Assembly (NCBI GenBank): GCA_035656655.1
Contig: DASRSE010000139.1
Location: 1-26,650, forward strand
Length of the DNA stretch: 26,650 nucleotides
Origin: DASRSE01 sp035656655
Lineage (GTDB): Bacteria; Planctomycetota; Planctomycetia; Pirellulales; DASRSE01
Reading direction: 5' to 3'
In this document: positions 1 to 8,900 of the stretch, piece after piece
Layout: the number at the start of each line of letters is the position of its first letter
How positions within the stretch are numbered: the first letter of the stretch is position 1
Notes under the pieces: model-generated
Seen by the model: the letters and a program-made list of their open reading frames with translations, nothing else
What the model was told of the DNA's origin: nothing
Database searches by the model: none
Position numbers and translations under genes: made by a program

Positions 1-674
1 ATTCGGCGGTTGTCGAAATCATCGTGAAAAAACACGCGCGCTGCCGTTATACGACCATCCAGAATTGGGCTAACAACATCTACAATCTGGTGACGAAGCG
101 GGCGGTCGCGTTCGAAAACGCCACGATGGAATGGATCGACGGCAACCTCGGCAGCCATCTGACGATGAAATATCCGGCGGTCTATATGATGGAGCCGGGC
201 GCCCGCGGAGAAATCCTCTCGATCGCGTTCGCCTCGGCCGGCCAGCATCAAGATGCCGGCGCGAAGGTCGTCCATTGCGCCCCGCATACCTCCAGTCGAA
301 TTGTCTCGAAATCGATTTCGAAAAATGGCGGGCGAGCCTCCTATCGCGGCTTGGTGAAAGTCGAAAAGGGGGCCACCAAAGTCAAATCGAACGTCGTTTG
401 CGACGCGCTGATTCTCGATTCCAAAAGCCGCAGCGACACGTATCCGTACATCGAAGTGGACGAACAAGACGTGTCGATCGGCCACGAAGCGAGTGTGTCG
501 CGCATCGGCGAAGAGCAATTGTTCTATCTGATGAGCCGCGGACTCACCGAGCCCGAAGCGAGCACGATGATCGTCAGCGGTTTCATCGAGCCGCTCGTCA
601 AAGAGCTGCCGATGGAGTACGCCGTCGAGATGAACCGTCTGATCGAACTCCAAATGGAAGGCTCGGTTGGCTAA
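1..674 (+). CDS. sufB: SufB, Fe-S cluster assembly scaffold subunit (3' part only)
   Basis: The gene runs in from the left edge; the reading frame begins at base 3 and about 223 C-terminal residues are visible. SufB forms the SufBC2D complex that builds [Fe-S] clusters in the cytosol. The sequence shows the SufB/SufD beta-helix core and the typical C-terminal block: the SYRGLV segment, a Cys in the VVCDALIL stretch that lines up with the E. coli Cys405 cluster/sulfur-acceptor site, then HEASVSRIGEEQLFY, whose His-Glu pair matches the E. coli H433/E434 region, and the usual ending EGSVG. A GTG at 24 could be mistaken for a start, but the family sequence clearly continues upstream. sufD follows after a 315-base gap on the same strand. 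The family call is very secure; the 5' end is outside the window, so sufC may lie upstream. Confidence 0.96.
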   Translation, partial: SAVVEIIVKKHARCRYTTIQNWANNIYNLVTKRAVAFENATMEWIDGNLGSHLTMKYPAVYMMEPGARGEILSIAFASAGQHQDAGAKVVHCAPHTSSRIVSKSISKNGGRASYRGLVKVEKGATKVKSNVVCDALILDSKSRSDTYPYIEVDEQDVSIGHEASVSRIGEEQLFYLMSRGLTEPEASTMIVSGFIEPLVKELPMEYAVEMNRLIELQMEGSVG

Positions 675-989
675 AGTCACGGCCAAAACAACTTCTTCTT
701 CCCACCCGCGATCTCTGGAAGAAAGGAGGTGCGGGCCGAAGCGGCGAAGTCGTTTTTTTGACGGCTCCTGAAGCGGCGGTGCTCGCACCGGGCCTCTTTC
801 CTGCCGGAGTTGAATCCAGTTGCCGGTTCGCTCCGTTCGCGATGCTAGTTTTGTTGTGTCCGATACTTGAACGGATTGATGCCTGAGTTTTGGCGCTCGG
901 TCGCCCGCGTGGCACTCGGGCCGCCGTGCTGGCTCGGCTGCCGCTGAATGATCCGTTTTTCCTCCAACTGCCGGGGCGTATGAAGGTCT
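675..989 (+). other. sufB-sufD intergenic region, no gene seen
   Basis: This 315-base gap is long for neighbouring suf genes. I see no convincing ORF: the frames that cross it are out-of-frame continuations of neighbouring genes. It contains a run of seven T after a weak GCCG/CGGC hairpin near 735-757 and a Shine-Dalgarno-like run at 722-731 with no start codon at a useful distance. It may hold a separate sufD promoter, but I cannot point to one. Confidence 0.4.
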
Positions 990-2300
990 ATGTCGACAGC
1001 GACTTCCTCAGGAATTACCGCGGCCGCGTTTGAAGCGTTTCTGGCCGCGCGCCGCGAGCCGAAATGGCTGCTGGAGCGGCGCCGCGCCGCGTGGCAACTG
1101 TTTGAAGAACTCCCGATGCCGTCGCGCAAGGACGAGGAGTGGATGCGGACCGACATCCGCTTGTTTCACTTCGACCGCTTTCATCTGCCGATTGAAACCG
1201 GCGCGACGGGCGAGGTCCAACCCGGCCTCTTGACCGAGGGGGTGAAGCTGGCCGGTCAGACGATCGCCGTCGATAGCTGGCCGCGGAGCGCGCGGCTCGA
1301 TCCGAAGTGGGTTGCGCAAGGAGTCCTCTTCGGCAGCCTCGATGAAATGGTCTCCGCGCACGGCGCCTTGCTCCAACCTCATCTGATGACGAAGGCGTTC
1401 TCCGCCCGCTACGACAAATTCGCCGCCTTGCATGCGGCTTGTTGGTCGGGCGGCATGGTCCTCTATGTGCCGAAGGGAGTGGTGATCGATCAGCCGCTCC
1501 ATTCGCTCACGGCGATCTCGCCGCGCGGAGTCGATTTCAGCCATACGCTGGTGATTTTGGAGGAAGGGGCCGAGGCGACTTTGCTCTCCGAAACGGCCGG
1601 CGGCGAGGACGCCGAGCCTTCGCTCCATTGCGGCGCCATCGAATTGCTCCTCGCCCCCGAAGCGCGGCTGCGCTACGTCAACTTGCAAAATTGGGGCAAG
1701 GGGACTTGGCATTTCGCCCATCAAAAAGCCCTGGTCGACCGCGACGCGTCGCTCCAATGGACGATCAGCGCGCTCGGCAGCCGACTTGCCAAAGTCAATC
1801 AACATGTCGCGCTGGTGGGGCCGGGCGCGTCGACCCAGGTGAACGGCGTCATCTTCACCGAAGACAAGCAACACCTGTGCTACAACACGCATCAACACCA
1901 TGTCGCGCCCCATTGCCAGAGCGACTTGCTCTACAAGGGCGCGCTGCAAGACCATTCGCGGCTCGTCTGGCGCGGGATGATCAAGGTCGATCGCGACGCC
2001 CAAAAGACGAACGGCTATCAACGCAATGACAATCTCGTTCTCTCCGATACGGCCCGGTCCGATTCGATCCCGGGCCTTGAGATCGAGGCGGACGACGTGC
2101 GCTGCACGCATGGTTCGACTGCGGGCCGCGTCGATGATGAGCAAATCTTCTACGCGCGGTGCCGCGGCTTAACCCGCAACGAAGCGGTGCGAATGATCGT
2201 AGCCGGTTTTTTCCAACAGGTCTTTGATCGCATCACGATCGAAAGCGTCCGCGAGGCGCTGGGACACGCGATCGGCCGACGGATTCGCGAATACGATTGA
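990..2300 (+). CDS. sufD: SufD, Fe-S cluster assembly protein
   Basis: The 436-residue product is the normal SufD length. SufD pairs with SufB in the SufBC2D complex and is needed for iron acquisition during cluster assembly. Residues 1-100 form the helical N-terminal region, with the characteristic PSRKDEEWMRTDI stretch near 44-56. Residues 150-400 form the beta-helix core and end in CTHGSTAGRVDDEQIFY, where His374 corresponds to the functionally important E. coli SufD His360. The ATG at 990 has only a weak GAAGG upstream, but it fits the family start. It shares strand and direction with sufB and is followed at 98 bases by a Rieske ferredoxin. A neighbouring-frame ATG at 980 does not give the product. 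Confidence in the identity is very high. Confidence 0.97.
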   Translation: MSTATSSGITAAAFEAFLAARREPKWLLERRRAAWQLFEELPMPSRKDEEWMRTDIRLFHFDRFHLPIETGATGEVQPGLLTEGVKLAGQTIAVDSWPRSARLDPKWVAQGVLFGSLDEMVSAHGALLQPHLMTKAFSARYDKFAALHAACWSGGMVLYVPKGVVIDQPLHSLTAISPRGVDFSHTLVILEEGAEATLLSETAGGEDAEPSLHCGAIELLLAPEARLRYVNLQNWGKGTWHFAHQKALVDRDASLQWTISALGSRLAKVNQHVALVGPGASTQVNGVIFTEDKQHLCYNTHQHHVAPHCQSDLLYKGALQDHSRLVWRGMIKVDRDAQKTNGYQRNDNLVLSDTARSDSIPGLEIEADDVRCTHGSTAGRVDDEQIFYARCRGLTRNEAVRMIVAGFFQQVFDRITIESVREALGHAIGRRIREYD

Positions 2301-2397
2301 AATTCTCAGCAGCGTGGGCCGTGGCCTGGCAAGGCGCCGTGTCGATCCTCCAGTTACTTCCTGTTTAATCCCGCTTTTCTCCGGATGATTCGCATCG

Positions 2398-2718
2398 ATG
2401 TCTGATTATCTTCGCGTGATAAAAGCGGCGGAAATTCCAAGCCCTGGCAAGCAATTGGTGGAAGTCGGCGATCGGCTGGTCGCTCTGTTTCATGTGGATG
2501 ATCAATTTTATGCGCTCGATGACGTTTGCACCCATGATGGGGGGCCATTGGCCGAGGGGGAATTGGATGCTGGCCACTGCACGATCGCTTGTCCGCGGCA
2601 CGGAGCGAAATTCGATATTCGCACCGGCGCCGCGCTGACCATGCCTGCCACTCAAGCGACCATGAGCCATTCTGTCAAAGTAGAGGCAGGGTGGGTTTAT
2701 GTGCGGTTGGCGGATTGA
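2398..2718 (+). CDS. Rieske-type [2Fe-2S] ferredoxin (NirD/BphF-like)
   Basis: This 106-residue protein is a stand-alone Rieske ferredoxin. It carries the two cluster-binding boxes C44-T-H46 and C65-P-R-H68, separated by 18 residues, giving two Cys and two His ligands. There is no signal peptide or membrane helix, so it is cytosolic and resembles the small Rieske proteins found with suf genes in several phyla (for example actinobacterial suf operons) and with aromatic dioxygenases. Because it lies between sufD and a SufT-type gene and no oxygenase is present, I infer an electron-transfer role in, or a client relation to, Fe-S assembly. An extra Cys61 lies close to the second box. A short inverted repeat (2718-2733) sits over its stop codon. 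Confidence 0.93.
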   Translation: MSDYLRVIKAAEIPSPGKQLVEVGDRLVALFHVDDQFYALDDVCTHDGGPLAEGELDAGHCTIACPRHGAKFDIRTGAALTMPATQATMSHSVKVEAGWVYVRLAD

Positions 2719-2865
2719 AGTTCATTTGAACTTTCCTTGGCAGAAATTGCCGCTAAAATAGAACGTGGCTTCGCACGGATGCGAGCGATCTCACCGCAAG
2801 TTTCGTCGCCCGTGCAGAATCGACTGGCGCAGATTTGTCCCGCCTAAGGATCGCCGCATTGCTTA

Positions 2866-2893
2866 GCAGCCGTTGAAGTATTCAACCGGCTGC
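2866..2893. repeat. Dispersed palindrome, copy 1 (GTTGAA..TTCAAC..GGCTGC)
   Basis: A near-perfect inverted repeat: a 12-base left arm, a 3-base loop and a 13-base right arm that differs only by one inserted C. Related copies are seen at 5473-5500 and 12052-12076, all with a GTTGAA-type left arm and a right arm ending in GGCTGC. The short size and intergenic position suit a REP-like element. Confidence 0.6.
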
Positions 2894-3008
2894 ATGATCG
2901 CACGGATGCGATGCCAAACGAACGAATCGGCTTGGTTCCCTTTCGCCGCGCTCTTCGCCTTCTTAGCGGGCGAATCGCAATTCGTTTTCGTTTTTTTGTC
3001 CGACCGAG

Positions 3009-3033
3009 AAACCCCGACACCCAAGCGGGGTTT
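3009..3033 (+). terminator. 8-bp hairpin upstream of sufT, terminator- or attenuator-like
   Basis: AAACCCCG pairs perfectly with CGGGGTTT across a 9-base loop. The stem ends in TTT but lacks a long U tract, so it is a weak candidate for a Rho-independent terminator of the Rieske transcript. Its place 45 bases before the sufT start would also fit an attenuator or leader structure. Confidence 0.35.
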
Positions 3034-3077
3034 AAGCGTTTACCTGTCACTGTTCCTTTGTTCGTTGATAGTTTGCC

Positions 3078-3395
3078 ATGTCGATTTCTGAAGATTTGAT
3101 TCGCGAGACGCTGAAGCAAGTGATCGATCCGGAGTTGTTCGTCAATATCATTGATTTGGGGCTGGTGTACACGGTCGCCACGACCGAGACGCCCGAACAA
3201 AAAACGAACATCACGGTTGAGATGACCATGACCAGCCCCGCTTGTCCCGCCGGCCCGCAACTGCTAGGCAATTCGAAGCAGGTGCTGTCCCAGTTAGAAG
3301 GGGCGGGCGAAGTCGAAATCAAGCTCGTCATGACCCCTCCGTGGACCCCGGACCGGATGACGGAAGAAGCCCGCGACCAACTCGGCATTTTCTAA
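3078..3395 (+). CDS. sufT: SufT/MIP18-type DUF59 Fe-S maturation protein
   Basis: This 105-residue protein belongs to the MIP18/DUF59 family (SufT, PaaD-like), which helps mature Fe-S proteins. It shows the family's conserved blocks: DPELFVNIIDLGLVY at 17-31, TMTSPACPAG at 50-59 with the conserved Cys56, and the PPWTPDRMTEEAR region at 87-99. The length is typical of the short stand-alone form. It follows sufB-sufD-Rieske in the same direction, which is the gene context known for SufT in other phyla, though the gap of 359 bases suggests its own promoter or a processed leader. The downstream gene converges on it. The name sufT rests on domain plus context; a general DUF59 protein is the alternative. 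Confidence 0.9.
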   Translation: MSISEDLIRETLKQVIDPELFVNIIDLGLVYTVATTETPEQKTNITVEMTMTSPACPAGPQLLGNSKQVLSQLEGAGEVEIKLVMTPPWTPDRMTEEARDQLGIF

Positions 3396-3435
3396 AGGCC
3401 AGTTCACGGGCCGGCTCAGAAACAGCGCCGGTCGG

Positions 3436-3527
3436 CCGGCCAAGTAACCCCGCCGGTCCTCCGGCCAAGCAACGCGCTCCTCCGGCCAAGCAACCCCGCC
3501 GGTCCTCCGGCCAAGTAACGCGCTCCT
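3436..3527. repeat. Two 46-bp tandem repeat units between convergent genes
   Basis: Unit 1 is 3436-3481 and unit 2 is 3482-3527. They differ at only two positions, both C/T swaps. Each unit splits into two related halves that begin CCGGCCAAG, so there are four sub-repeats of 21-25 bp. The array lies between the ends of the sufT gene and the exonuclease gene and is not part of either. Confidence 0.85.
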
Positions 3528-3584
3528 CCGGCTCAAAAACATCCCGCGTGCCAGCGGCCCCTCAGCGCGGAGCCCATCGCCAGT

Positions 3585-4589
3585 TCATGCCTTGCCTCGG
3601 TAGAGCGGTTGCATCAAGATGTTTTTCTTGGTCGTCATAAACGCTTCGCCTGTGTGATCGCGCAAGATCGAAAACACCATGTTGAACTTGGCGTCGAGAT
3701 CGTCCGCATAGTGGACCAAGAGCGCTTCCGGCGTCATTGGGGGTTTGGGAGAGCCCCACTCCGGCAGCCGCTGATGCGATAGAATAATGTGCTCGAGCCG
3801 GAGCAGCGTCTCCGGGTCGAGTTGCTTCGCCGCGGGCGTTTCGCGAACCAGGTCGCGCCCTTGGACAATGTGGCCGATCAAGTTGCCCGCCTCCGTGTAC
3901 TCGGTCCCTTGGCTGGATTGTTCCAGCTCGCGCACTTTGCCGATGTCGTGGAGGATTGCTCCGGCCACGACCAGATCTTTGTTCAACGGCGGGTTCAAGT
4001 CAGGATAATACTCGGCATATTTCTCGGCAAAGTAGCTCGCGTTTTGGGCGACGCTGCGCACGTGTTCGAGCCAGCCGCCGACAAAGGCGTGATGGTTCCG
4101 GGTCGCCGCCGGCAAGGTCAACAGCGTCTCGCGATAAGCTGCGAGCAGCTCGAGCACCACGTTTCGCAGCGCCGCGTCGCCGATCTTGGCCGTCGCCGTC
4201 TCGATCAGTTGCTCGAACATTCGCGCCGGCTCATACCGCGAGCGCGGCTGAAACATGAGCGGGTCAAACCCGTCGGCCGCGTCGGTGTCCAAAATCGGAC
4301 GAATTCGTTTCAGGTCCAGTTGCGGACCATAATTCGTTTCGCGATAGACGGCTCGCAGCTTATAGAAATCGCCCGCCTGCCAGTTCTGCTTGCAATCGGC
4401 GGCCCATGGAGAATCGTTCCAAACCGGAAAGCTGACTTCGCGCCGATCGTCGCGAAAGCTGACCTTGAAATAAGGCTTGCCGTCGCGCGTGGTCAGTTCC
4501 TCGCGCGCGGACAGGAGCGCGAACAGGTCGGCTTCTTGGCCGATCGTCATTTCGCATAAGGGCACAATCGGAATCGTTTTGACAGCCAT
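3585..4589 (-). CDS. 3'-5' exoribonuclease YhaM-like (OB fold + HD domain)
   Basis: The 334-residue product has an N-terminal OB-fold nucleic-acid-binding domain (about residues 10-100, with the TRDGKPYFKVSFRDDRREV strand pattern) followed by an HD phosphohydrolase domain (about 160-310). The metal-binding residues visible are His176 in EHVRSV, His214-Asp215 in AILHDIGK, His240, His267 and Asp296/297 in HYADDLD. This arrangement is that of YhaM/CBF1 3'-5' exonucleases, which degrade RNA or single-stranded DNA in the cytosol. I start at the ATG whose first base is 4589 because the OB domain begins there; an upstream ATG at 4658 would add 23 residues with no domain content. No Shine-Dalgarno is seen. 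It is convergent with sufT and divergent from the VOC gene. Confidence 0.92.
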   Translation of the reverse strand: MAVKTIPIVPLCEMTIGQEADLFALLSAREELTTRDGKPYFKVSFRDDRREVSFPVWNDSPWAADCKQNWQAGDFYKLRAVYRETNYGPQLDLKRIRPILDTDAADGFDPLMFQPRSRYEPARMFEQLIETATAKIGDAALRNVVLELLAAYRETLLTLPAATRNHHAFVGGWLEHVRSVAQNASYFAEKYAEYYPDLNPPLNKDLVVAGAILHDIGKVRELEQSSQGTEYTEAGNLIGHIVQGRDLVRETPAAKQLDPETLLRLEHIILSHQRLPEWGSPKPPMTPEALLVHYADDLDAKFNMVFSILRDHTGEAFMTTKKNILMQPLYRGKA

Positions 4590-4911
4590 GAGGAGGTGGA
4601 AAGATGGTCGAGAGGGGATCGGAACATGCCGCAGCGAGCCGCTTGCGGCCGCCAACACGCGGTTCCGTCACGGCCTAAATCCGCAGGTTTTGGCTCCTCC
4701 ATTTTATCGCCCGGACGGCCAGAAAACAGCCTCCGATTTTTCTCCGCAACCGAAGCTCCGCAATCGCTTTGCCCACTTGGATATTCGATCCTATTCGGCC
4801 ATCCCTGGCCTTGGGAACGATTCCGGTCGCCACGCGAGCGGATTAAAATAACAGCGATACGCCACCATTGGCCAGCACAGGCATTCTCAGGGAAGCGAGC
4901 GCAGCAAGGAT
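4590..4911. other. Divergent promoter region between exonuclease and VOC genes
   Basis: No gene is supported in these 322 bases. A good AGGAGG box at 4591-4596 followed by an ATG at 4604 on the plus strand opens only a 24-codon frame with no recognisable product. The region must contain promoters for both flanking genes, but none can be pinpointed by eye. Confidence 0.4.
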
Positions 4912-5346
4912 ATGACGCTTAAACGGATGGACAACGTCCTCCTCGTTGTCGAAAACTTGGAAGCGGCCAAGGCGTTCTTTCTCGAATTGGGCCTCAAGCT
5001 GGAGGGCGAGCAGACCGTCGAAGGGCCCTTGGTCGCGAAACTGATCGGACTCAAGGATGTTCGGGCCACCGTCGCGATGATGCGGACTCCCGACGGGCAG
5101 GGCATCGAGTTGGACAAGTTCGACACACCCGACGCGGTCCGCTTCGGGCCCGTGAACGCGCCGGTGAACACGCTCGGATTCCGTCGCGTCATGTTCGCCG
5201 TCGATGACCTCGACGCGCTCGTAGCGCGCATGCGTTCTCACGGGGCCGAGCTCCTGGGTGAAATGCAGTACGAGGACACCTACCGGCTCGCGTACCTCCG
5301 CGGGCCGGAGGGCATCCTTGTCGCGCTTGCGGAGCAACTCGGTTAG
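4912..5346 (+). CDS. VOC/glyoxalase-fold protein, metal ligands largely missing
   Basis: The 144-residue product has the paired beta-alpha-beta-beta-beta modules of the vicinal oxygen chelate superfamily: module 1 starts at MDNVLLVVENLEAAKAFF and module 2 at RRVMFAVDDLDALVARM. Members include glyoxalase I, fosfomycin and bleomycin resistance proteins and dioxygenases. By eye, Glu66 is at the second metal-ligand position, but Asn8, Arg92 and Ala138 sit where the other His/His/Glu ligands are normally found, so a metal enzyme is not assured and a ligand-binding role is possible. The ATG at 4912 lies just after AAGGA. It is a single gene, with repeat-rich DNA following. The fold is secure; the substrate is unknown. 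Confidence 0.85.
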   Translation: MTLKRMDNVLLVVENLEAAKAFFLELGLKLEGEQTVEGPLVAKLIGLKDVRATVAMMRTPDGQGIELDKFDTPDAVRFGPVNAPVNTLGFRRVMFAVDDLDALVARMRSHGAELLGEMQYEDTYRLAYLRGPEGILVALAEQLG

Positions 5347-5472
5347 TTAGCCGGCTTGTTGGAAATGTCCGCGCGGCAATTTTCAACCGCGCCAAGGGCA
5401 GCGCATAGCTCCGCACGGCTCGCAAAATAACGACGCGCGTCCTGATTAGGCCATCGCCTCCGTGCGCTGGCA

Positions 5473-5500
5473 CAGCCTGTTGAATCCTTCAGCAGGCTGC
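5473..5500. repeat. Dispersed palindrome, copy 2
   Basis: CAGCCTGTTGAA pairs with TTCAGCAGGCTG across a 3-base loop with one G-T type mismatch, and the right end reads AGGCTGCTA. It shares arm sequence and layout with the copies at 2866-2893 and 12052-12076. Confidence 0.6.
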
Positions 5501-5548
5501 TAACGCATGGGTGGCAGCAAGCGAGACTCCTGAGTCTCGAATCGTCCC

Positions 5549-5574
5549 GTCATTCCCGCGCAGGCGCAATCCAG
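5549..5574. repeat. Single arm of the long hairpin repeat (degenerate)
   Basis: The sequence matches the left arm of the repeats at 10621 and 11649, starting GTCATTCCCGCGCAGGCG and ending AATCCAG, with a small change in the inner GGG. No matching right arm follows, so this is a remnant or solo arm. Confidence 0.6.
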
Positions 5575-5745
5575 CGTGTCGCGCGAACGCATGCATTGCG
5601 TCCTTGTCATCCCTCGCCGCGAATCCAGCCGTTCGGGTCGCGCTTGGCAACGATCCGTTCCGTGGCGGAGTGGCCTAGACGGCGCGAGCCCGAGTTCGGT
5701 GCGTTCGGTTGCTCATGGCCCCCGCTTGATTCGCCTTGGTGCACT

Positions 5746-5818
5746 GGCGGCCAAAAAGGCGGCCAAAACGGTGGCCGAAAGGGCGGCCGAAAAGGGTGGC
5801 CAAAAAGGGGCCGAAAAT
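5746..5818. repeat. 12-bp tandem array (GGCGGCCRAAAN)
   Basis: Six consecutive units at 5746, 5758, 5770, 5782, 5794 and 5807 are built on GGCGGCCAAAAA, with small changes; the fifth is 13 bases long. In one frame the units read Ala-Ala-Lys-Lys, like the tail of histone H1-like proteins, but the flanking frame is not recognisable, so I treat it as a non-coding tandem repeat. Confidence 0.75.
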
Positions 5819-5994
5819 GGCGAATGGCCGCTTCGGCCTCGTCCGCACTCGTCTTTTGGATTGGGCCGGTTTCCGATAGACTAAGGGGAGGCGGAATGGA
5901 ATGGCCTCCCGCGGGGGCCGCGCTCAGTCCCGAGCGAAGTGCGAACGCGTTTCATTAAACGTATTTCTGGTCTGGCTGTCTTCGACGCAACGCC

Positions 5995-8900
5995 ATGCCT
6001 CATCCGCTGCTCAACCAGATCGAAGCGGTTCGGAGCCGAGCCCGGGCGCAACTGCTCTTGTTCGCTTTCGCGCGGCTCGTTCTGATCGTGGGATTGGCGT
6101 GGCTGGCGCTAGGTGCGCTCGACTACTGGCTCCGGTTTCGGGACGAGGGGGTGCGGCTGATTTGCTCGGCGGCCGCCGGCGGCGTGCTCGTGTGGAGCGG
6201 ATATCGCTTTCTTCTGCCGGCCCTGCGGTATCGACCCGGCGACATCGAAATCGCCCAAAGCATCGAGCGGCAGATGCCGCGGGTCCAGCGGCAGTTGGCC
6301 AGCACGATTGATTTTCTGCATCAAGCGGAAGACGATCCGACGGCCGGATCGCTCTTGCTGCGCCGCGCGGTGATTGCGCGGACGACGGCCGAGTTGGACA
6401 ACGAAAACTTGGCGCAGATCGTCGACGCTCGCCCCGCCCGCCGCGCGTGGGCTTGGGCGGCGATCCCGGTGTTGGCGGCGCTCGCGCTGGCGGTGTGGGC
6501 TCCCTCCTCATTGGCGCTCGGGCTGACGCGGCTGGCGGCGCCGTTTGGCAGCGCGGTCTGGCCGCAACAGCACCATCTGCATTTCACGCCCGAGGTGCGC
6601 CGCTTGGCGCAAGGACAGCCGTTCGAGGTTGAATTGTTCGATGCGAACCAGCGGCTCCCGGCCGAAGTGCGAATTCATTATCGAACTCTGAGCGGCGGTC
6701 AGCCAGGCGAAGAGCAAGTCGAGAAGATGCAATTCGTCAACGACCGGATGGTGGCGCGGCGCGACGCGGTTCAGCGGCCATTTGAATATCGGGCCGAAGG
6801 AGGCGACGATCAATCGATGCCGTGGATTCGCGTGGCAGTGCTTGAGCCGCCGCGACTGGAGGCGCTAAAGATCAAGCTCACGCCGCCCGCTTACACGGGC
6901 CGGCCCGCGGAACCATCGGAACGGCGGATTGTCGCCTTGCAAGAAACCGAGGTCGCCATGACCGGGACGGTTTCGATGGCGCTGCGCTCGGCGACCGTTC
7001 ATTTCACCGGAGGCGCAACCTTGCCGGTCGCGGTTGACCCCGCCGGCCGCACGTTCCACCTGCCGATCGACGATTTGCCCGAGCATCAATGGCGGATCGA
7101 AAAGTCAGGCGAATACTGGTTTGAGTTTGTCGATACCGATGATTTGACGGCGGGCCCGGAAAACAAATACGAACTGCGGGCGATTCCCGATCTGCCTCCG
7201 ACGGTCATTTTGGAACAGCCGGCGGCGAATCTGTTTGTCACGGCGGAGGCCGACGTGCCGCTGCGGGTGTTGGCGAAGGACGATCTGGCGATTCGGTCGA
7301 TTGGGCTGAAGTTCAGCCGTTCGGACCACTCGGAGCAGAAGGATTTCGACTTGCCGCTGTTCGCCGGTCCGGAGGCCTTGCCGCGGCCCGCGGACGGCGC
7401 GCCGGCGAGCGCGGAGCCGGGCGAGGCGCGAACGATCGAGCAGGTTTGGAAATTGGGGCCGCTGAAGTTGCCGCCGGGCACGCAAGTTTTGTTTCATGCC
7501 GTGGCCGCCGACTACAAAGGCCAATCAGGCCACAGTACGCCGCGCCAGTTGACCGTGATCACGACCAAAGAATTGGAAGACCGCTTTGCACAGCGCCAAG
7601 CGAATATCCTGGGCGAACTGGCGCGGGCTCTCAAAATGGAGCGCGACGCGAAGGCCCAAACGGACGCGACCGCCATCCAGCAACAGCAAGTTGGCCATCT
7701 GCAAAAGCCCGACATCGATCGGCTGCAAAGCATCGAGCTGAACCAGCGGCAAATCGCCCGCACCTTGACCAGCCCGACCGATGGACTGGTGAATCTGATC
7801 GAATCGCTTCTGACCGATTTGCAGTCCAACCACGTGAGCAGTCCCGACCTGGAACGGCGGATGCGCGGCTTGCAAGCCGAGTTGGCGGGGCTGGAGCGAG
7901 AACACTTGCCGCAGATCGAGCGCGCGCTCACGGCTGCGGCCAAGAGCGGCCAGAACGCGCTCGACGCGCCGGAGCAAAAGTCGGACGGCGCGCTCGCAGC
8001 CGCGCTGCAATCGGCCGCGACTCATGAAAGCGCGGTTATCAGCGCGCTGGAGCGCTGGCTCGGAGACCTGAAACAGTGGGATAACTATCGCCGCTTCGCG
8101 CGCGATATCGGCGACGTGCGGCAAAGCCAAGCGGCAATCGCCGCCGAGACCGCCAAGCTTCAGCCCACGACCTTGTCGCAAGAAGTCAAAGATCTCACTC
8201 CGCAGCAACAGGCCGATCTGAAAAAACTTTCGCTCCGGCAAGCCGATCTGGGTCGGCAGTTCGACAAGCTGTTGCAGCAAATGGATGCGATGTCGGAATC
8301 GCTGAAAGAAAACGAGCCGGTCGCGAGTGAAACGATCGGCGATGCGGTCGCCGCCGCCCGCGAAGCGGCAATCAGTACTCAGATGCAAAGCTCCGGTCGG
8401 CAAATCGACCGCAATCAACTGACCAGCGCCCAGCAGCAGCAAACGAAAACCGGTCAAGATTTGCAAGAGTTGCTGGACATCCTCTCCGACCGGCGCGAAC
8501 AAGAATTGTCGCGAATGGTCAAAAAGCTGAAAGCGGCCGAACAGGAATTGACCGCGCTGCGCAAGGAGCAAGCCGGACTGCGCAAGCAGTCCGCCGCAGC
8601 CGAGAAGCTCGCCGACGCAGCCGCGCGCAAGCAAGCGTTGCAGCGTCTGGCACGCGAAGAAAAGGAACTTGCCGAAAAGATTGAACGGTTCGCGCGACGC
8701 TTGCAGCGGTTGCAAGCCGAGCAAGCCGCCCGCGCCGCCGCCCAGGGGGGCAGCGCCGTCGCCAAGGCCGGCGAGACGGGCGAAAAGGGAGATGCCGCCG
8801 CGGCGGCGGGAGCAGCGGCCGCCGCGGAAAAAGACCTCGACGAGGCCCAACAACAATTGGCAAACGCGCGCCGCAAAGCCGAAGCCGACCTGGCCCAAGA

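Larger units (their letters stand above)
2719..3077 (+). other. Rieske-sufT intergenic region with two hairpins
   Basis: No gene is visible in these 359 bases. They hold a small 7-bp inverted repeat immediately at the Rieske stop (2718-2733), a copy of the dispersed palindrome listed separately (2866-2893), and a G+C hairpin just before the sufT start (3009-3033). A T-rich tract lies at 2982-2999. Confidence 0.5.
5347..5994. other. Repeat-rich intergenic region
   Basis: This 648-base stretch holds no convincing gene. It contains a palindrome copy (5473-5500), a GAGACTC/GAGTCTC hairpin (5523-5538), a single arm of the long hairpin repeat (5549-5574) and a 12-bp tandem array (5746-5818). Two open frames cross the array, but their products change character along their length and look like chance reading through repeats. 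Confidence 0.55.

Noticed and set aside
722..731. Strong Shine-Dalgarno-like AAAGGAGGTG between sufB and sufD
   Set aside because: No start codon at useful spacing opens a plausible frame; sufD starts 260 bases later.
4604..4678. 24-codon plus-strand frame after AGGAGG near the exonuclease start
   Set aside because: Very short with no recognisable product; the purine run is antisense to the 5' leader of the exonuclease gene.
5660..5745. tRNA-Leu-like start (GTGGCGGAGTGGCCTAGACGG)
   Set aside because: It resembles a D-arm, but no anticodon arm, T-arm or pairing acceptor stem follows at the right distances.
5576..5958. Two open frames across the 12-bp array
   Set aside because: Products are low-complexity and explained by the tandem repeat; no family resemblance or ribosome site.
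7525..8898. 457-codon frame on the minus strand inside the coiled-coil gene
   Set aside because: It is antisense to the Gln/Ala-rich coiled coil; its Leu/Arg/Gly-rich product is typical of a shadow frame in high-GC DNA.
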